A stretch of 64,000 nt of DNA from Coriobacteriaceae bacterium (GTDB taxonomy: Bacteria > Actinomycetota > Coriobacteriia > Coriobacteriales > Coriobacteriaceae): assembly GCA_902363875.1 (NCBI GenBank), contig CABJBO010000001.1, positions 118,121-182,120 of the forward strand, given 5' to 3'. The position numbers and the translations under genes were made by a program. The notes beneath the pieces are model-generated. The model ran no database searches. It had not been told where the DNA came from and saw only the letters and a program-made list of their open reading frames with translations. Each line of letters starts with the position of its first letter. Position 1 is the stretch's first letter. Below, in pieces: positions 26,760 through 35,757 of this stretch.

Positions 26760-27759
26760 GGATGCCCACCCCCTGCTCACCCAAGTTGTGACGAATGTCC
26801 TCGATATTACCCTCGACGGTCGCAATCAACTCATCCAGCGAATCGAACACACGCGAGGGACGCAGCCAGCGCGTAAACGCCAGCGAAACGGAAGCGCCGT
26901 ACAGGTCGCCCGTATAACCAATTAAGTTAGCCTCGAGATGCGATGAAGCGGCATCGTCGGCATACGTCGGCGGCAGGCCGACATTAACGGCAGCGGGCCA
27001 CGCGATGTCATCGACGAGCACCAGACCCTCATACACACCATCGGCAGGCACCTGAATGCCGTCGGGAACCTGCAGGTTTGCCGTGGGAAAGCCCATGTCA
27101 GAACCCTCGTGACGGCCACGAATAACACCGCCACGCAGCATATACGGGCGGCCGAGCAACTCAGCAGCAAGCTCCACATGGCCCTGTCCCAGCTCATGAC
27201 GAATGCGGGTGGCGCAAATGGCCTCACCGCCCTCGCAAAGCAGGTCGTGACCATACACGTCAACGCCGCGCCCGGAACCCCAAGAGCGCATCTCGGCAAC
27301 ACCAGAAGCACCGCCACGACCCAGCCTAAAGTCGCTGCCAACGCGAATCGAACGAATGTCGACCAGACGCGACACCAGCGAGAGAAAAGCAACATGGTCG
27401 AGTGCCGCAACCTCAGGCGTAAAGGGAACGGCCACCACCGCATCGACCCCGGTCTGAGCCAAGGCATGTAGACGGTCGGCCGTCGTCATCAATTTTTGAG
27501 CGGGCGAAGGACTCACCACAACGTCCGGATCGGGATCGAAAGTGACCACGACCGCCTTACAGCCATGGGCACGGGCGTCACGGACAAGCGCCGCAATGAG
27601 CTCCTGGTGTCCACGGTGCACGCCATCGAACACGCCGATGGCAATCGATGCGGCACCCAAGTGCTCGCACTCATCAAACGTATCGGCAGCAACGATGCGA
27701 GCCTCGTCCGACTCGCCCTCGAAAAAGATACGCGCGAGCTCGCGAGCGGACAACATCAT
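26752..27759 (-). CDS. ribF: Bifunctional riboflavin kinase / FAD synthetase
   Basis: Makes FMN and FAD from riboflavin. 335 residues. The N-terminal nucleotidyltransferase has IGVFDGVHRGHQELI and VVTFDPDP; the C-terminal flavokinase from about residue 205 has RGGVIRGRHEGSDMGFPTANL and an ending with VEGNIEDIRHNLGE. The start overlaps the truB stop by four bases. No FMN riboswitch is seen. It sits between truB and dnaG. Confidence 0.95.
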   Translation of the reverse strand: MMLSARELARIFFEGESDEARIVAADTFDECEHLGAASIAIGVFDGVHRGHQELIAALVRDARAHGCKAVVVTFDPDPDVVVSPSPAQKLMTTADRLHALAQTGVDAVVAVPFTPEVAALDHVAFLSLVSRLVDIRSIRVGSDFRLGRGGASGVAEMRSWGSGRGVDVYGHDLLCEGGEAICATRIRHELGQGHVELAAELLGRPYMLRGGVIRGRHEGSDMGFPTANLQVPDGIQVPADGVYEGLVLVDDIAWPAAVNVGLPPTYADDAASSHLEANLIGYTGDLYGASVSLAFTRWLRPSRVFDSLDELIATVEGNIEDIRHNLGEQGVGIRD

Positions 27760-28688
27760 CGAACACCGCCGATTGCCTGCGGAAACACGTGCTCCATGAC
27801 AAAGCGGCCACCCTCGATGCGGGCGAGCGCCTTGAGTCCCCCATCGAGCACCAACGCAAAAGGCGACTTCAAGGTATCGAAATCGGCAAGCGCACGCTCA
27901 ACGGGAATGCGTCGGCCGCAGAGCAGATCGTCGGCAAGATTGCCCGGCAAGTCAACACGCGAGGCGCCCAGGGCCGCAATGGGATCCAGGGCAAAGCCAG
28001 CCGCGGACTCGGGAGAAAGCTCCTCGACCGCATGACAAGCGCCAATGGAAACAACACCGGAGGCCGTGCGGCGCAGCGCGGAAATGTGCGCGGCGCTCTC
28101 GCAGGCGCGGCCCAAATCGCGAGCGAGCGCACGGATATAGGTACCCTTGCTCACTGAGAACGCCACGGTCCACACACACGTATCACCTTCGCCTCCCACG
28201 GCGATCAGGTCGGCGGCATAGACCTCGACGGGGCGCGGAGGTAGGTCCACCGCATTGCCCTCGCGAGCAGACTTGTAGGCGCGAACGCCATTGACCGAGA
28301 TAGCCGAAAACGCCGGCGGCACCTGCATCTGCGGACCCAGCATAGCGGCCAAGCGCTCACGGGCATAGGCAGGATCGCGGAGCTCGTTGGCAACAGCCAC
28401 CGTGCGGACCGCCTCGCCCTCCGCATCATCGGTATTGGTCTCGGCGCCAAACGAGATGTCGGCGACATAGCTTTTGGTATCGAGCGTGAGCATGCCCAGC
28501 AGACGGGTGGCCTGGCCCACACCCACCACCATGACACCCGATGCCATGGGGTCGAGCGTGCCGGCATGGCCGACGCGTCGCTCATGGAGGGCGCGCCGGC
28601 ATTGCGAAACCACATCGTGGGACGTGCAGCCCACCGGCTTATCGACGGCGAGCAGCATATTCAGTTGAGAAGGCGTACGACGAGCCAT
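27756..28688 (-). CDS. truB: tRNA pseudouridine-55 synthase TruB
   Basis: Forms pseudouridine 55 in the T-loop of tRNAs. 310 residues. N-terminal MLLAVDKPVGCTSHDVV and the catalytic-Asp motif GHAGTLDPMASGVMVV are present, as is SKGTYIRALARDLG. Overlaps ribF by four bases. Part of the rimP-to-ribF translation operon. Confidence 0.96.
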   Translation of the reverse strand: MARRTPSQLNMLLAVDKPVGCTSHDVVSQCRRALHERRVGHAGTLDPMASGVMVVGVGQATRLLGMLTLDTKSYVADISFGAETNTDDAEGEAVRTVAVANELRDPAYARERLAAMLGPQMQVPPAFSAISVNGVRAYKSAREGNAVDLPPRPVEVYAADLIAVGGEGDTCVWTVAFSVSKGTYIRALARDLGRACESAAHISALRRTASGVVSIGACHAVEELSPESAAGFALDPIAALGASRVDLPGNLADDLLCGRRIPVERALADFDTLKSPFALVLDGGLKALARIEGGRFVMEHVFPQAIGGVR

Positions 28689-28703
28689 GTACCATCCAAA
28701 AAG

Positions 28704-29747
28704 TTAAAGCTCGACGGTCACCGAAGCGGGATCCTCCCCTACCAGTTCGGCCAGCATGGGAAGTGCCACGGTGAGCGTCTCGAGAATCGTTCCGTTGTTG
28801 GAGAAACCGGCGGCAGCAGGATGTCCGCCTCCGCCAAAGGCAGCAGCGATCTCGGACACGTTGAGGTCACCCTTGGAGCGCAGGTTGCCGCGCACCTTGG
28901 TATCGCCCTCAATGCCCTTCAGGAACAGGCAGACCTCGACGCCCATCACCGAGCGCACCACGTCAACCAGACCGTCGCACTCATCCGAGGTGACACCGCA
29001 CGCCTCAAGGTCACTCTGGTACGCGTAGCTATACGCGACGCGCCCGTGGGCCACCGTCTTAATGCGGCCCATAACGATGGACTTGAGGTGCAAAAACTCA
29101 ACGCGCATGCTCTGGTAGACCTCGAGTGCCACACGCGCCGGATCGGCACCGTGGGCAACCAGACGCGAGGCTGCATGGAACGCGGCGGCGTCGGCGTTTT
29201 GGTACTGAAAACGGCCGGTATCGGTAACCAAGCCACACAGCAGGCAGGTTGCAACGCCATCACGTGCGACAATGCCGCAATTGTCCAAGAAGCGGTCGAT
29301 GATCATGGCGCAGGCTGCAGCTTCGACGCACCTCAGGCTGAGCTCGGCAAACTCCTCGCGCGCCGGATGGTGATCGAAGCACACCACATGCTTGGAGCGA
29401 CGAAGCACCTCGGCGGAATTATTGAGACGCTCGACGACCGGCACGTCCACCGAGATGAACAGGTCCGGATTGCCGGTATACGCAGATGCCGGTACCAGGC
29501 GATCGGAGCCTTCCATAAAGCGGTAGATGCGCGGAACCGGATCATCGTCTGCCAGCAGCAGCGCAATGTCCTTGTTGGGGAAAAACTTCATGAGCGAAAG
29601 GCCCAGACCCAACACGGAGCCCAAGGCATCGCCATCGGGAGAAGTATGTCCCGAAATCGCAATGGAGGACGCACCCTCGATGAGCTCGAGGATGCGTCGC
29701 TGAATATCTGCAGACTCGCACGAGGCGAGGTCGGCGGAATTAGTCAT
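28704..29747 (-). CDS. nrnA: DHH phosphoesterase, NrnA-type oligoribonuclease / pAp phosphatase
   Basis: 347 residues. DHH domain with SGHTSPDGDALGS, SVDVPVVER and VCFDHHPAREEFAEL (the DHH triad), and the C-terminal DHHA1 domain with FGGGGHPAAAGF. NrnA-type enzymes degrade nanoRNA, and in many anaerobes also hydrolyse pAp and pGpG, the last product of c-di-GMP turnover. The ATG overlaps the rbfA stop by eight bases (ATGACTAA). The rbfA-nrnA-truB order is widely conserved. Confidence 0.93.
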   Translation of the reverse strand: MTNSADLASCESADIQRRILELIEGASSIAISGHTSPDGDALGSVLGLGLSLMKFFPNKDIALLLADDDPVPRIYRFMEGSDRLVPASAYTGNPDLFISVDVPVVERLNNSAEVLRRSKHVVCFDHHPAREEFAELSLRCVEAAACAMIIDRFLDNCGIVARDGVATCLLCGLVTDTGRFQYQNADAAAFHAASRLVAHGADPARVALEVYQSMRVEFLHLKSIVMGRIKTVAHGRVAYSYAYQSDLEACGVTSDECDGLVDVVRSVMGVEVCLFLKGIEGDTKVRGNLRSKGDLNVSEIAAAFGGGGHPAAAGFSNNGTILETLTVALPMLAELVGEDPASVTVEL

Positions 29748-30150
29748 CTAAAGCTGCCTCCTGGGCGGCATCCGCTATCGGATAGCCGTCCTCGTCCTTT
29801 TCGATCGCAAGCGTGGCGGGAACGTTTTCCAGCGCACGCGTGATGCGCTCGGCCTCATCGGTCGAGCGATCGATGCGAAAATCGAGCTCGGGCATAACAC
29901 GCCAATCGAGCGAGCGAGCCAACAGGCTGCGAATACGGCCCTTAGCGCTTGCGAGCGCCTCCATGACCTCGTCGTAGCGGCTCGCATCGCACGACACGAA
30001 CACACGCGCGAACGAACGGTCCACCGCGACCTCGACCGCGGTCAAAGTAACCAGGTCGAGACGCGGATCGGAAACCTCAAAGAGCAGGATATAACCGAGC
30101 TTCTCGCGAAGCTGCTCGCCCAGACGGCGGGTTGCCTGCGTTTGCTTCAT
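29740..30150 (-). CDS. rbfA: Ribosome-binding factor A
   Basis: 136-residue 30S maturation factor with a KH-like fold (RRLGEQLREKLGYILLFEVSDPRL; residues 70-100 carry the conserved ALASAKGRIRSLL helix and MPELDFRID). It follows infB by 11 bases and overlaps nrnA. Binds the 5' end helix of 16S rRNA during late assembly. Confidence 0.94.
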   Translation of the reverse strand: MKQTQATRRLGEQLREKLGYILLFEVSDPRLDLVTLTAVEVAVDRSFARVFVSCDASRYDEVMEALASAKGRIRSLLARSLDWRVMPELDFRIDRSTDEAERITRALENVPATLAIEKDEDGYPIADAAQEAALDD

Positions 30151-30161
30151 AGCGCTACCCC

Positions 30162-32876
30162 CTACTCGGTACGGGCAACCTGGTCGATGCGGTAACCCTC
30201 GATCTGGTCGCCGGGCTTGATGTCCTGGAAGTTCTCCAGGCCAATGCCGCCCTCGGAACCGCTCTTGAGGCTCTTGGCCTCGTCCTTGTAGTGACGCATC
30301 GAGGCGATCTTGCCGTTGAAGACCACGATGCCGTCGCGCACCAGACGCACGGAATCGGTCGCGGCGATCTCGCCCTCTTCGACGCGGACACCGGCGGCGA
30401 TACCGACTTTAGGCACCTTGAAGGTGTCCAGGACGGTCGCGGTACCCGTGGAGACCTCGACCTCGGTGGGCTTGAGCATGCCGATACGGGCAGCGTCGAG
30501 CTCCTCGAGGCACTTGTAGATGACGTCGTAGCAACGGATCTCGACGCCCTCGCGCTCGGCGGCGGAACGCGCCTTACCGTCGGGGCGGACGCCAAAGCCG
30601 ATGATGATGGCGTTGGAGGCGTCGGCCAGGACGACGTCGGTCTCGTTGATGGCACCAACGGCGGAGTGGATCGTGTTGATACGAACCTCGGACTGATCCA
30701 TCTTGTCGAGCGAGTCCTGAAGGGCCTCGATGGAACCCTGGACGTCGGCCTTGATGATCAGGTTGAGCTCCTTGACCTCGGCGTCGGCAATGGTCTCGAA
30801 GAGGTTCTCGAGCGTGACGTGCTTGACGCGGCTCTGCTCCTCGATACGGGCCTTGAGCGAACGCTCGTCGGCAAGGGCACGAGCCTCGCGCTCGTCCTCG
30901 AACACGCGGAACTCGTCACCGGCGTTGGGCACGGACTGCAGGCCCAGGATCTCGACGGCGTCGGAGGGACCGGCCTCGGTGACGGCGCGGCCCTTGGGGT
31001 CGAGCATGGCGCGGACGCGGCCGTAGGTGAGGCCGGCGACCAGCGTATCGCCCACGTGTAGGGTACCGCGGGTCACGAGCACGGTAGCGACCGAGCCGCG
31101 GCCCTTGTCGAGCTTGGCCTCGAGGACGTTGCCGGAGGCAAAGGTGTCCGGGTTGGCCTTGAGCTCGAGCACATCTGCCTGGAGCAGCACGGTCTCCAGA
31201 AGGTCGTCGATACCGATCTTCTGCTTGGCCGAGATGTTGACGAACATGTTCTGTCCGCCCCACTCCTCGGGGATGACACCGTACTCGGTGAGCTCCTGGC
31301 GCACGCGGTCGGGGTTGGCACCCGGCTTATCGATCTTGTTGACGGCGACGACGATGGGTACGCCGGCGGCCTTGGCGTGGTTGATCGACTCGACGGTCTG
31401 GGGCATGACGCCGTCGTCGGCGGCCACGATCAGAATGACGATGTCGGTCACCTTGGCACCACGGGCACGCATGGCCGTAAAGGTGGCATGACCCGGGGTA
31501 TCGATGAAGGTGATCTTGCGGTCGTTGATCATGACCTGCGAAGCGCCGATGGCCTGCGTAATGCCGCCCGCCTCGCCGGCAGCAACGCCGGTGTGACGGA
31601 TGGCGTCGAGCAGCGACGTCTTGCCGTGGTCGACGTGGCCCATGACGGTGACGACCGGTGCGCGCGGCTTAAGGTCGGCGGGATCGTCGTAGAACGAGAA
31701 GGTATTCTCCTCCTCGGGGGTAATGATCTTGATCTGACGACCCAGGTCGTCGGCAACGAGCTCGACAAGGTCATCGGACATGGACTGCGTCATGGTGAGC
31801 GGCGTGCCCAGCAGGAACAGGCGCTTGATGATGTCGTTGGCCGGAACGTCGAGTGCCTCGGCGAGTTCCTGGACGGTAACGCCCTGGGAGACCTTGATGG
31901 CGTCGAGCTCCTCGGGGTTCACGCCCTGGGCCAGCGCCTCCTCTATCTTGCGCTCCTCCTGAGCCTTGGCAGCCTCGCGCTCGCGCTTCTCCTTGCGCTT
32001 CTTGCGGCGACCGGTGGACTCGCGAGAGGCCTCCTCGACGGCGGCACGAGCCTCCTCGAGTACCTTCTCGCGACTGTACTCCTCGGCCTCGCGAGCCATA
32101 CGGCTGTAGTGGTCCTCTTCGTTGTTGTGACCGCCCTTGCGCTTCTTGCCCTTGCCCTGCTTGTCGGGGTTGGGGAAGTCCATGCCGGCAGCGACGTTGT
32201 TGCTGGCGTTGGTGCGATGGCTGTGCGGACGGCTCTCGGAGGCGTTGCGCTCGGAGTTGCTGTCGGAGGCGTTACGATCGTTACGACGACCTCCGCGGCG
32301 GTCGTTGTTGCCGCCACGACGGTTACCGCGCTCGGCGGCACGCTCGGCCTTGGCCTTGTCCTCGGCGTCCTTCTTCTCCTTGAGCACGGTCTCCTGTGCG
32401 GCGATCTGGTCGAGCAGCGAACGGAAGCGCGAACCGGAGTCGGAAGCGGGAACGGCGCGGCGCTGGGCCTCGCGAGCAGCCTCCTCCTTCTCGCGAGCAA
32501 GGCGCTCCTGCTCGGCCTTCTTCTTGGCCTCGGCCTCGGCGCGGGCAGCCTCCTCGGCAGCCTGGGCTGCGGCAAACTGGCGGCGCTCCTCCTCGCGGGC
32601 CTTCTCGGCGGCGATGCGCTCGCGCTCGGCCTCGGCAGCGCGAGCGGCCTCCTCGGCGGCAGCTGCCTGCTCCTCGGCCTGCTTGGCGGCCTCGACTTCC
32701 TGAGCGCGGGCCTCGATCACCGAGGCGAGCTGCTTGCGGACCATAGCGACATAGGCGTCCTCCAAGGTGGAGGAAGCGGACTTAGCGGGAATCTTCATTT
32801 CGGCGAGATGACCCATCAGTTCCTTGGAGGTCATGCCGAACTCTTTGGCCAGGGTGGACACACGGACTTTTGCCAT
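30162..32876 (-). CDS. infB: Translation initiation factor IF-2
   Basis: 904 residues. The N-terminal IF2-N domain ([20 protein letters not shown]) is followed by a very long charged region rich in Ala, Glu and Arg (about 60-320) and a second IF2-N element. The GTPase domain has [22 protein letters not shown] and NKIDKPGA; domains II, III and the fMet-tRNA-binding C-domain complete it. Lies between nusA and rbfA, the canonical order. The spacer to nusA (91 bases) holds a small GGCACC/GGTGCC hairpin and no ylxR gene. Confidence 0.97.
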   Translation of the reverse strand: MAKVRVSTLAKEFGMTSKELMGHLAEMKIPAKSASSTLEDAYVAMVRKQLASVIEARAQEVEAAKQAEEQAAAAEEAARAAEAERERIAAEKAREEERRQFAAAQAAEEAARAEAEAKKKAEQERLAREKEEAAREAQRRAVPASDSGSRFRSLLDQIAAQETVLKEKKDAEDKAKAERAAERGNRRGGNNDRRGGRRNDRNASDSNSERNASESRPHSHRTNASNNVAAGMDFPNPDKQGKGKKRKGGHNNEEDHYSRMAREAEEYSREKVLEEARAAVEEASRESTGRRKKRKEKREREAAKAQEERKIEEALAQGVNPEELDAIKVSQGVTVQELAEALDVPANDIIKRLFLLGTPLTMTQSMSDDLVELVADDLGRQIKIITPEEENTFSFYDDPADLKPRAPVVTVMGHVDHGKTSLLDAIRHTGVAAGEAGGITQAIGASQVMINDRKITFIDTPGHATFTAMRARGAKVTDIVILIVAADDGVMPQTVESINHAKAAGVPIVVAVNKIDKPGANPDRVRQELTEYGVIPEEWGGQNMFVNISAKQKIGIDDLLETVLLQADVLELKANPDTFASGNVLEAKLDKGRGSVATVLVTRGTLHVGDTLVAGLTYGRVRAMLDPKGRAVTEAGPSDAVEILGLQSVPNAGDEFRVFEDEREARALADERSLKARIEEQSRVKHVTLENLFETIADAEVKELNLIIKADVQGSIEALQDSLDKMDQSEVRINTIHSAVGAINETDVVLADASNAIIIGFGVRPDGKARSAAEREGVEIRCYDVIYKCLEELDAARIGMLKPTEVEVSTGTATVLDTFKVPKVGIAAGVRVEEGEIAATDSVRLVRDGIVVFNGKIASMRHYKDEAKSLKSGSEGGIGLENFQDIKPGDQIEGYRIDQVARTE

Positions 32877-32967
32877 ATGACTTCACCTACCCTTTCTGGC
32901 ACCTTGGGTGCCTAGAGACTGAACGAGCGTGGGGTATGCGCTGGGACCTGCCCGGCGCGACCGCGCG

Positions 32968-34215
32968 CTAGATCAGGTCCTCCGCATCATCGAAGGCGTC
33001 GGTGTCGTGGACACCGCAGAAACGGGAGCCGGGACGGGCCTGGTTGCGGCACTGGATGCCGTCCTCGGACACGTACTCGCAGCGACGGACGTCCTCGTCC
33101 TCCTCGTCACCGATCAGGTCGGCGGCGAGCTCCTCGTGAACGGGAACGTTCTTGAGGATGTCGGCGGCAAGCGTCTCGGACTTGATGTCAATGTGCCAGC
33201 CGGTCAGGCGCGCAGCGAGGCGGGCGTTCTGGCCCTCCTTGCCGATGGCGAGGGACAGCTGGTCATCGGGCACGATGACGCCGGCATAGGCCTTCTCCTC
33301 GTCGATGAGGACGCGGGTGACCTTAGCGGGCGACAGGGCGTTGGCGACGTAGACGGCAGGATCGGCATCCCACAGGATGACGTCGACGCGCTCGCCACGG
33401 AGCTCGCCCACGACGGCGCGAACACGACTGCCCTTGGGGCCGACGCAGGCACCCACGGGATCCAGACGGTCGTCAAGCGAGTGGACGGCGACCTTGGAGC
33501 GCTGGCCGGGCTCGCGGGCGATCGACTTGATCTGGACGGTGCCCTCATAGATCTCGGGCACCTCCTGCTCAAACAGACGACGCATGAGCTCGGGGTGGGT
33601 ACGGGAGATGACAATCGGCGGACGGCTGTGCTCGCCACGAACCGGCTGCAGGTTGGAGTTGGGGTCGCGAACGTCGATGATCACGGCCTTGATGTGCTGG
33701 TTGTGCAGGTAGCGCTCGCCCATCGGACGCTCGTTGCGCTCGTTCTCGTAACGACGCTGATCAAAGTGCGGAAGCTCAGCCTCGACGCCCTCGCGAATCT
33801 TGACAATCGTGAAGTCGGGCGTGGACTGCAGCACGGTACCGCTGATGAGGTCACCGATGCGGCCGGAGAACTCCTCGTAGATCTGCTCGCGGGCGGAGTT
33901 GCGCACGATGGCGTTGATCTCGGCCTTGGCGTGCTGGGCAGCGATGCGGCTCGTGTTCTTGGGGGTGACGTCGATCTCCTCGAACTCGGTGAAGTTGCCC
34001 TCCTCGTCCATGGAATCGTCGATCGGCTCCAGGCGGTAGACGTAGATCTTGCCGGTGGTGCGGTCGATGGTCACCTTGGCGCCCCACTCAAGATGCAGGA
34101 TCTCGGCATAGCTCTTGGCGAGCGACTGCTCCAGGCGGTCGATCAGGTAGAGCTGGTCGATGTGCTTCTCCTGGCAAAGCTCCATCAGGGCGGACATCAT
34201 GTCGGATGCTGCCAT
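32968..34215 (-). CDS. nusA: Transcription termination/antitermination factor NusA with zinc-finger-like tail
   Basis: 415 residues: N-terminal RNA-polymerase-binding domain, S1 domain ([19 protein letters not shown]) and two KH domains ([29 protein letters not shown]). The usual Actinobacteria form ends here, but this protein continues with a 37-residue tail bearing C379, C389, C400 and H403 (spacing C-X9-C-X10-C-X2-H), which could bind zinc. The start is two bases before the end of the rimP stop region. No ylxR gene follows. Known roles are modulation of pausing and termination, including of its own operon. Confidence 0.96.
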   Translation of the reverse strand: MAASDMMSALMELCQEKHIDQLYLIDRLEQSLAKSYAEILHLEWGAKVTIDRTTGKIYVYRLEPIDDSMDEEGNFTEFEEIDVTPKNTSRIAAQHAKAEINAIVRNSAREQIYEEFSGRIGDLISGTVLQSTPDFTIVKIREGVEAELPHFDQRRYENERNERPMGERYLHNQHIKAVIIDVRDPNSNLQPVRGEHSRPPIVISRTHPELMRRLFEQEVPEIYEGTVQIKSIAREPGQRSKVAVHSLDDRLDPVGACVGPKGSRVRAVVGELRGERVDVILWDADPAVYVANALSPAKVTRVLIDEEKAYAGVIVPDDQLSLAIGKEGQNARLAARLTGWHIDIKSETLAADILKNVPVHEELAADLIGDEEDEDVRRCEYVSEDGIQCRNQARPGSRFCGVHDTDAFDDAEDLI

Positions 34216-34216
34216 C

Positions 34217-34711
34217 TTACTTTCCTTCCTTCGCGGGCTTGAAGTCGTAGGTGGGCTTCAACTTGCACTTTTTAACATCAGAGAAATCGAGGGTGACGGA
34301 CTCGCCGTCCTCGAGCTCGAGGGTCACGTCGGTCTCGGTCGAAGCGGCAATCTTGCCGGCGTACTTGCGACGGCCCTCGGTGGCGGTGGAGGTGAGCTCA
34401 CAGTTCTCGCCCACAAAGCGGGCAAAGTCGCACGGGCGGCGCAGCGGGCGCGCCATACCCGGGCTCGACACCTCGAGCGTATAGCTCGAAGAGATGGGGT
34501 CGAGCTCCTCAATCACATCGCCGACCCACTTGGTGTTGGCCGTGACGTCATTGAGCGACAGGCTCTGACCCTCGGCACCCTCGATACGCACGCGCACGCA
34601 GGGGGCCTTGGTGGCACCCACGAGCTCGACGTCGACGATGTCGACATCGTACTGGGGAGCGACGGCCTCGAGCGCGTCGATAATCGCCTGCTCGGTCTTG
34701 GTCTTGACCAT
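34217..34711 (-). CDS. rimP: Ribosome maturation factor RimP
   Basis: 164 residues. First gene of the rimP-nusA-infB-rbfA operon. The central LDPISSSYTLEVSSPGMARPL segment is the family signature, and FARFVGENCELT and LDFSDVKKCKL mark the C-terminal domain. The ATG at 34711 is preceded by GGAGG with seven bases of spacing; the frame is open to 34966 but that part overlaps the leader. Needed for 30S subunit assembly. Confidence 0.94.
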   Translation of the reverse strand: MVKTKTEQAIIDALEAVAPQYDVDIVDVELVGATKAPCVRVRIEGAEGQSLSLNDVTANTKWVGDVIEELDPISSSYTLEVSSPGMARPLRRPCDFARFVGENCELTSTATEGRRKYAGKIAASTETDVTLELEDGESVTLDFSDVKKCKLKPTYDFKPAKEGK

Positions 34712-34731
34712 TGCGGCACCTCCATCCATAC

Positions 34732-34764
34732 AAAAAAGAAGCGGGGCCGAAACCCCACTTCTTT
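34732..34764 (-). terminator. Terminator-like hairpin in the rimP-nusA leader
   Basis: GAAAGAAGTGGGG pairs with CCCCGCTTCTTTT around TTTCGG and runs into TTTTTT on the minus strand. It lies between the predicted promoter at 34790-34818 and the rimP Shine-Dalgarno, so no upstream gene needs it. It is best read as an attenuator. Confidence 0.75.
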
Positions 34765-34789
34765 CAATTACAACTTCATTTGCAAGCAA

Positions 34790-34818
34790 ACTATACCAAT
34801 AGCTGCGGAAACGCGCAA
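34790..34818 (-). promoter_or_regulatory. Predicted promoter of the rimP-nusA-infB operon
   Basis: On the minus strand TTGCGC (34818-34813), 17-base spacer and TATAGT (34795-34790). The -10 has five of six consensus bases, the -35 three of six. Transcription would begin near 34783, about 20 bases before the terminator-like hairpin. Confidence 0.5.
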
Positions 34819-35080
34819 GCACAGTACGAATCTGCAGGTCAGCGTGCGCACAGCTTCTCCACAAGAATAGGACAATTGGTCGAAGAACCCCAAGCGGCGC
34901 ACCCTCAACAGCCCCAAAACGGGCCATGCGTCCCATTCCACAAGCCCGTTCGGACCCCAAGGGCATTCCTCCCCGAGCCCCTTTCGATCAGACTTACGCT
35001 AAGGGGCATTCTGCAACAAGCCAGCCAGCAAGTCGCACAACGACGAACCTTTCCAAATCCTCTACGGCAAGGAGGCACCC

Positions 35081-35653
35081 ATGAATCGCCTAGGCACCCT
35101 CTGCATGACTGCGCTCGCCATCGCAACGTGCTCGTTGGCCCTCTTAGGCTGCGGCAACACGAATGGCAAAACCGGAACATGCGAACCGAACCCTGGCAGC
35201 ACCAAAGCCATCGAGAAAACGACGCCATCGGAGAGCTTCGATAAAATTAACGAAGACATCGTCGATCCCCAGGGACTGGGTCCCGACCCCCAAGAACAGT
35301 TCCCCATCGACCTTGAGGCAGACGAGAACGTCCATGTTACCTGCGTGGGCAAGGACGCCGACGGCTATGGCGACGCCGCGCTCGTCTTTACGGTGACCAA
35401 CAACACCGATGTCGATATGATGTTTGGTGATGTGGACTCCTATGCCTACGTCAACGGCGTGGTCCGCGATGTGCACATGCGCCAGCAGGTCGCAGCGGGC
35501 GAAGAAGCGACCGCGATGCTCGCCTTTGTAGGCACCTTCGACGACCCGGATTTTGATGTCAACAACGACCTCAACGACATCTACCTCAACATTTGGATGT
35601 TCGAAGAGGCAACGGGCAACGTTTACTTTAGGGACCTGGTGCACATCCCGTAG
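35081..35653 (+). CDS. Small secreted lipoprotein, function unknown
   Basis: 190 residues with a lipoprotein signal peptide: a positively charged start, hydrophobic core TALAIATCSLALLGC and Cys in a lipobox (LLGC), then a mature acidic protein (FPIDLEADENVHVTCVGKDA). The mature part resembles Ig-like or NEAT-like small lipoproteins only in length and beta-rich pattern, so no function is assigned. AGGAGG lies six bases before the ATG. Divergent from rimP and alone; the 260-base upstream gap holds no gene. Followed by a strong terminator shared with leuS. Confidence 0.75.
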   Translation: MNRLGTLCMTALAIATCSLALLGCGNTNGKTGTCEPNPGSTKAIEKTTPSESFDKINEDIVDPQGLGPDPQEQFPIDLEADENVHVTCVGKDADGYGDAALVFTVTNNTDVDMMFGDVDSYAYVNGVVRDVHMRQQVAAGEEATAMLAFVGTFDDPDFDVNNDLNDIYLNIWMFEEATGNVYFRDLVHIP

Positions 35654-35694
35654 AAGACGGTGCGACGCACTGACTAAGCAGGGCATACAACACA

Positions 35695-35730
35695 AAACGA
35701 GGGACGACCCAACCGGACCGTCCCTCGTTT
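35695..35730. terminator. Bidirectional terminator between lipoprotein gene and leuS
   Basis: AAACGAGGGACG pairs with CCGTCCCTCGTTT around an 11-base loop, with A/T runs on both sides. It lies between two convergent genes. Confidence 0.85.
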
Positions 35731-35757
35731 ATTGCATGTCAGCTTTACGCGCAGAGC

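Noticed and set aside
31377..32915. 512-codon open frame antisense to infB
   Set aside because: Low-complexity Leu/Gly-rich shadow of the charged N-terminal region of IF-2.
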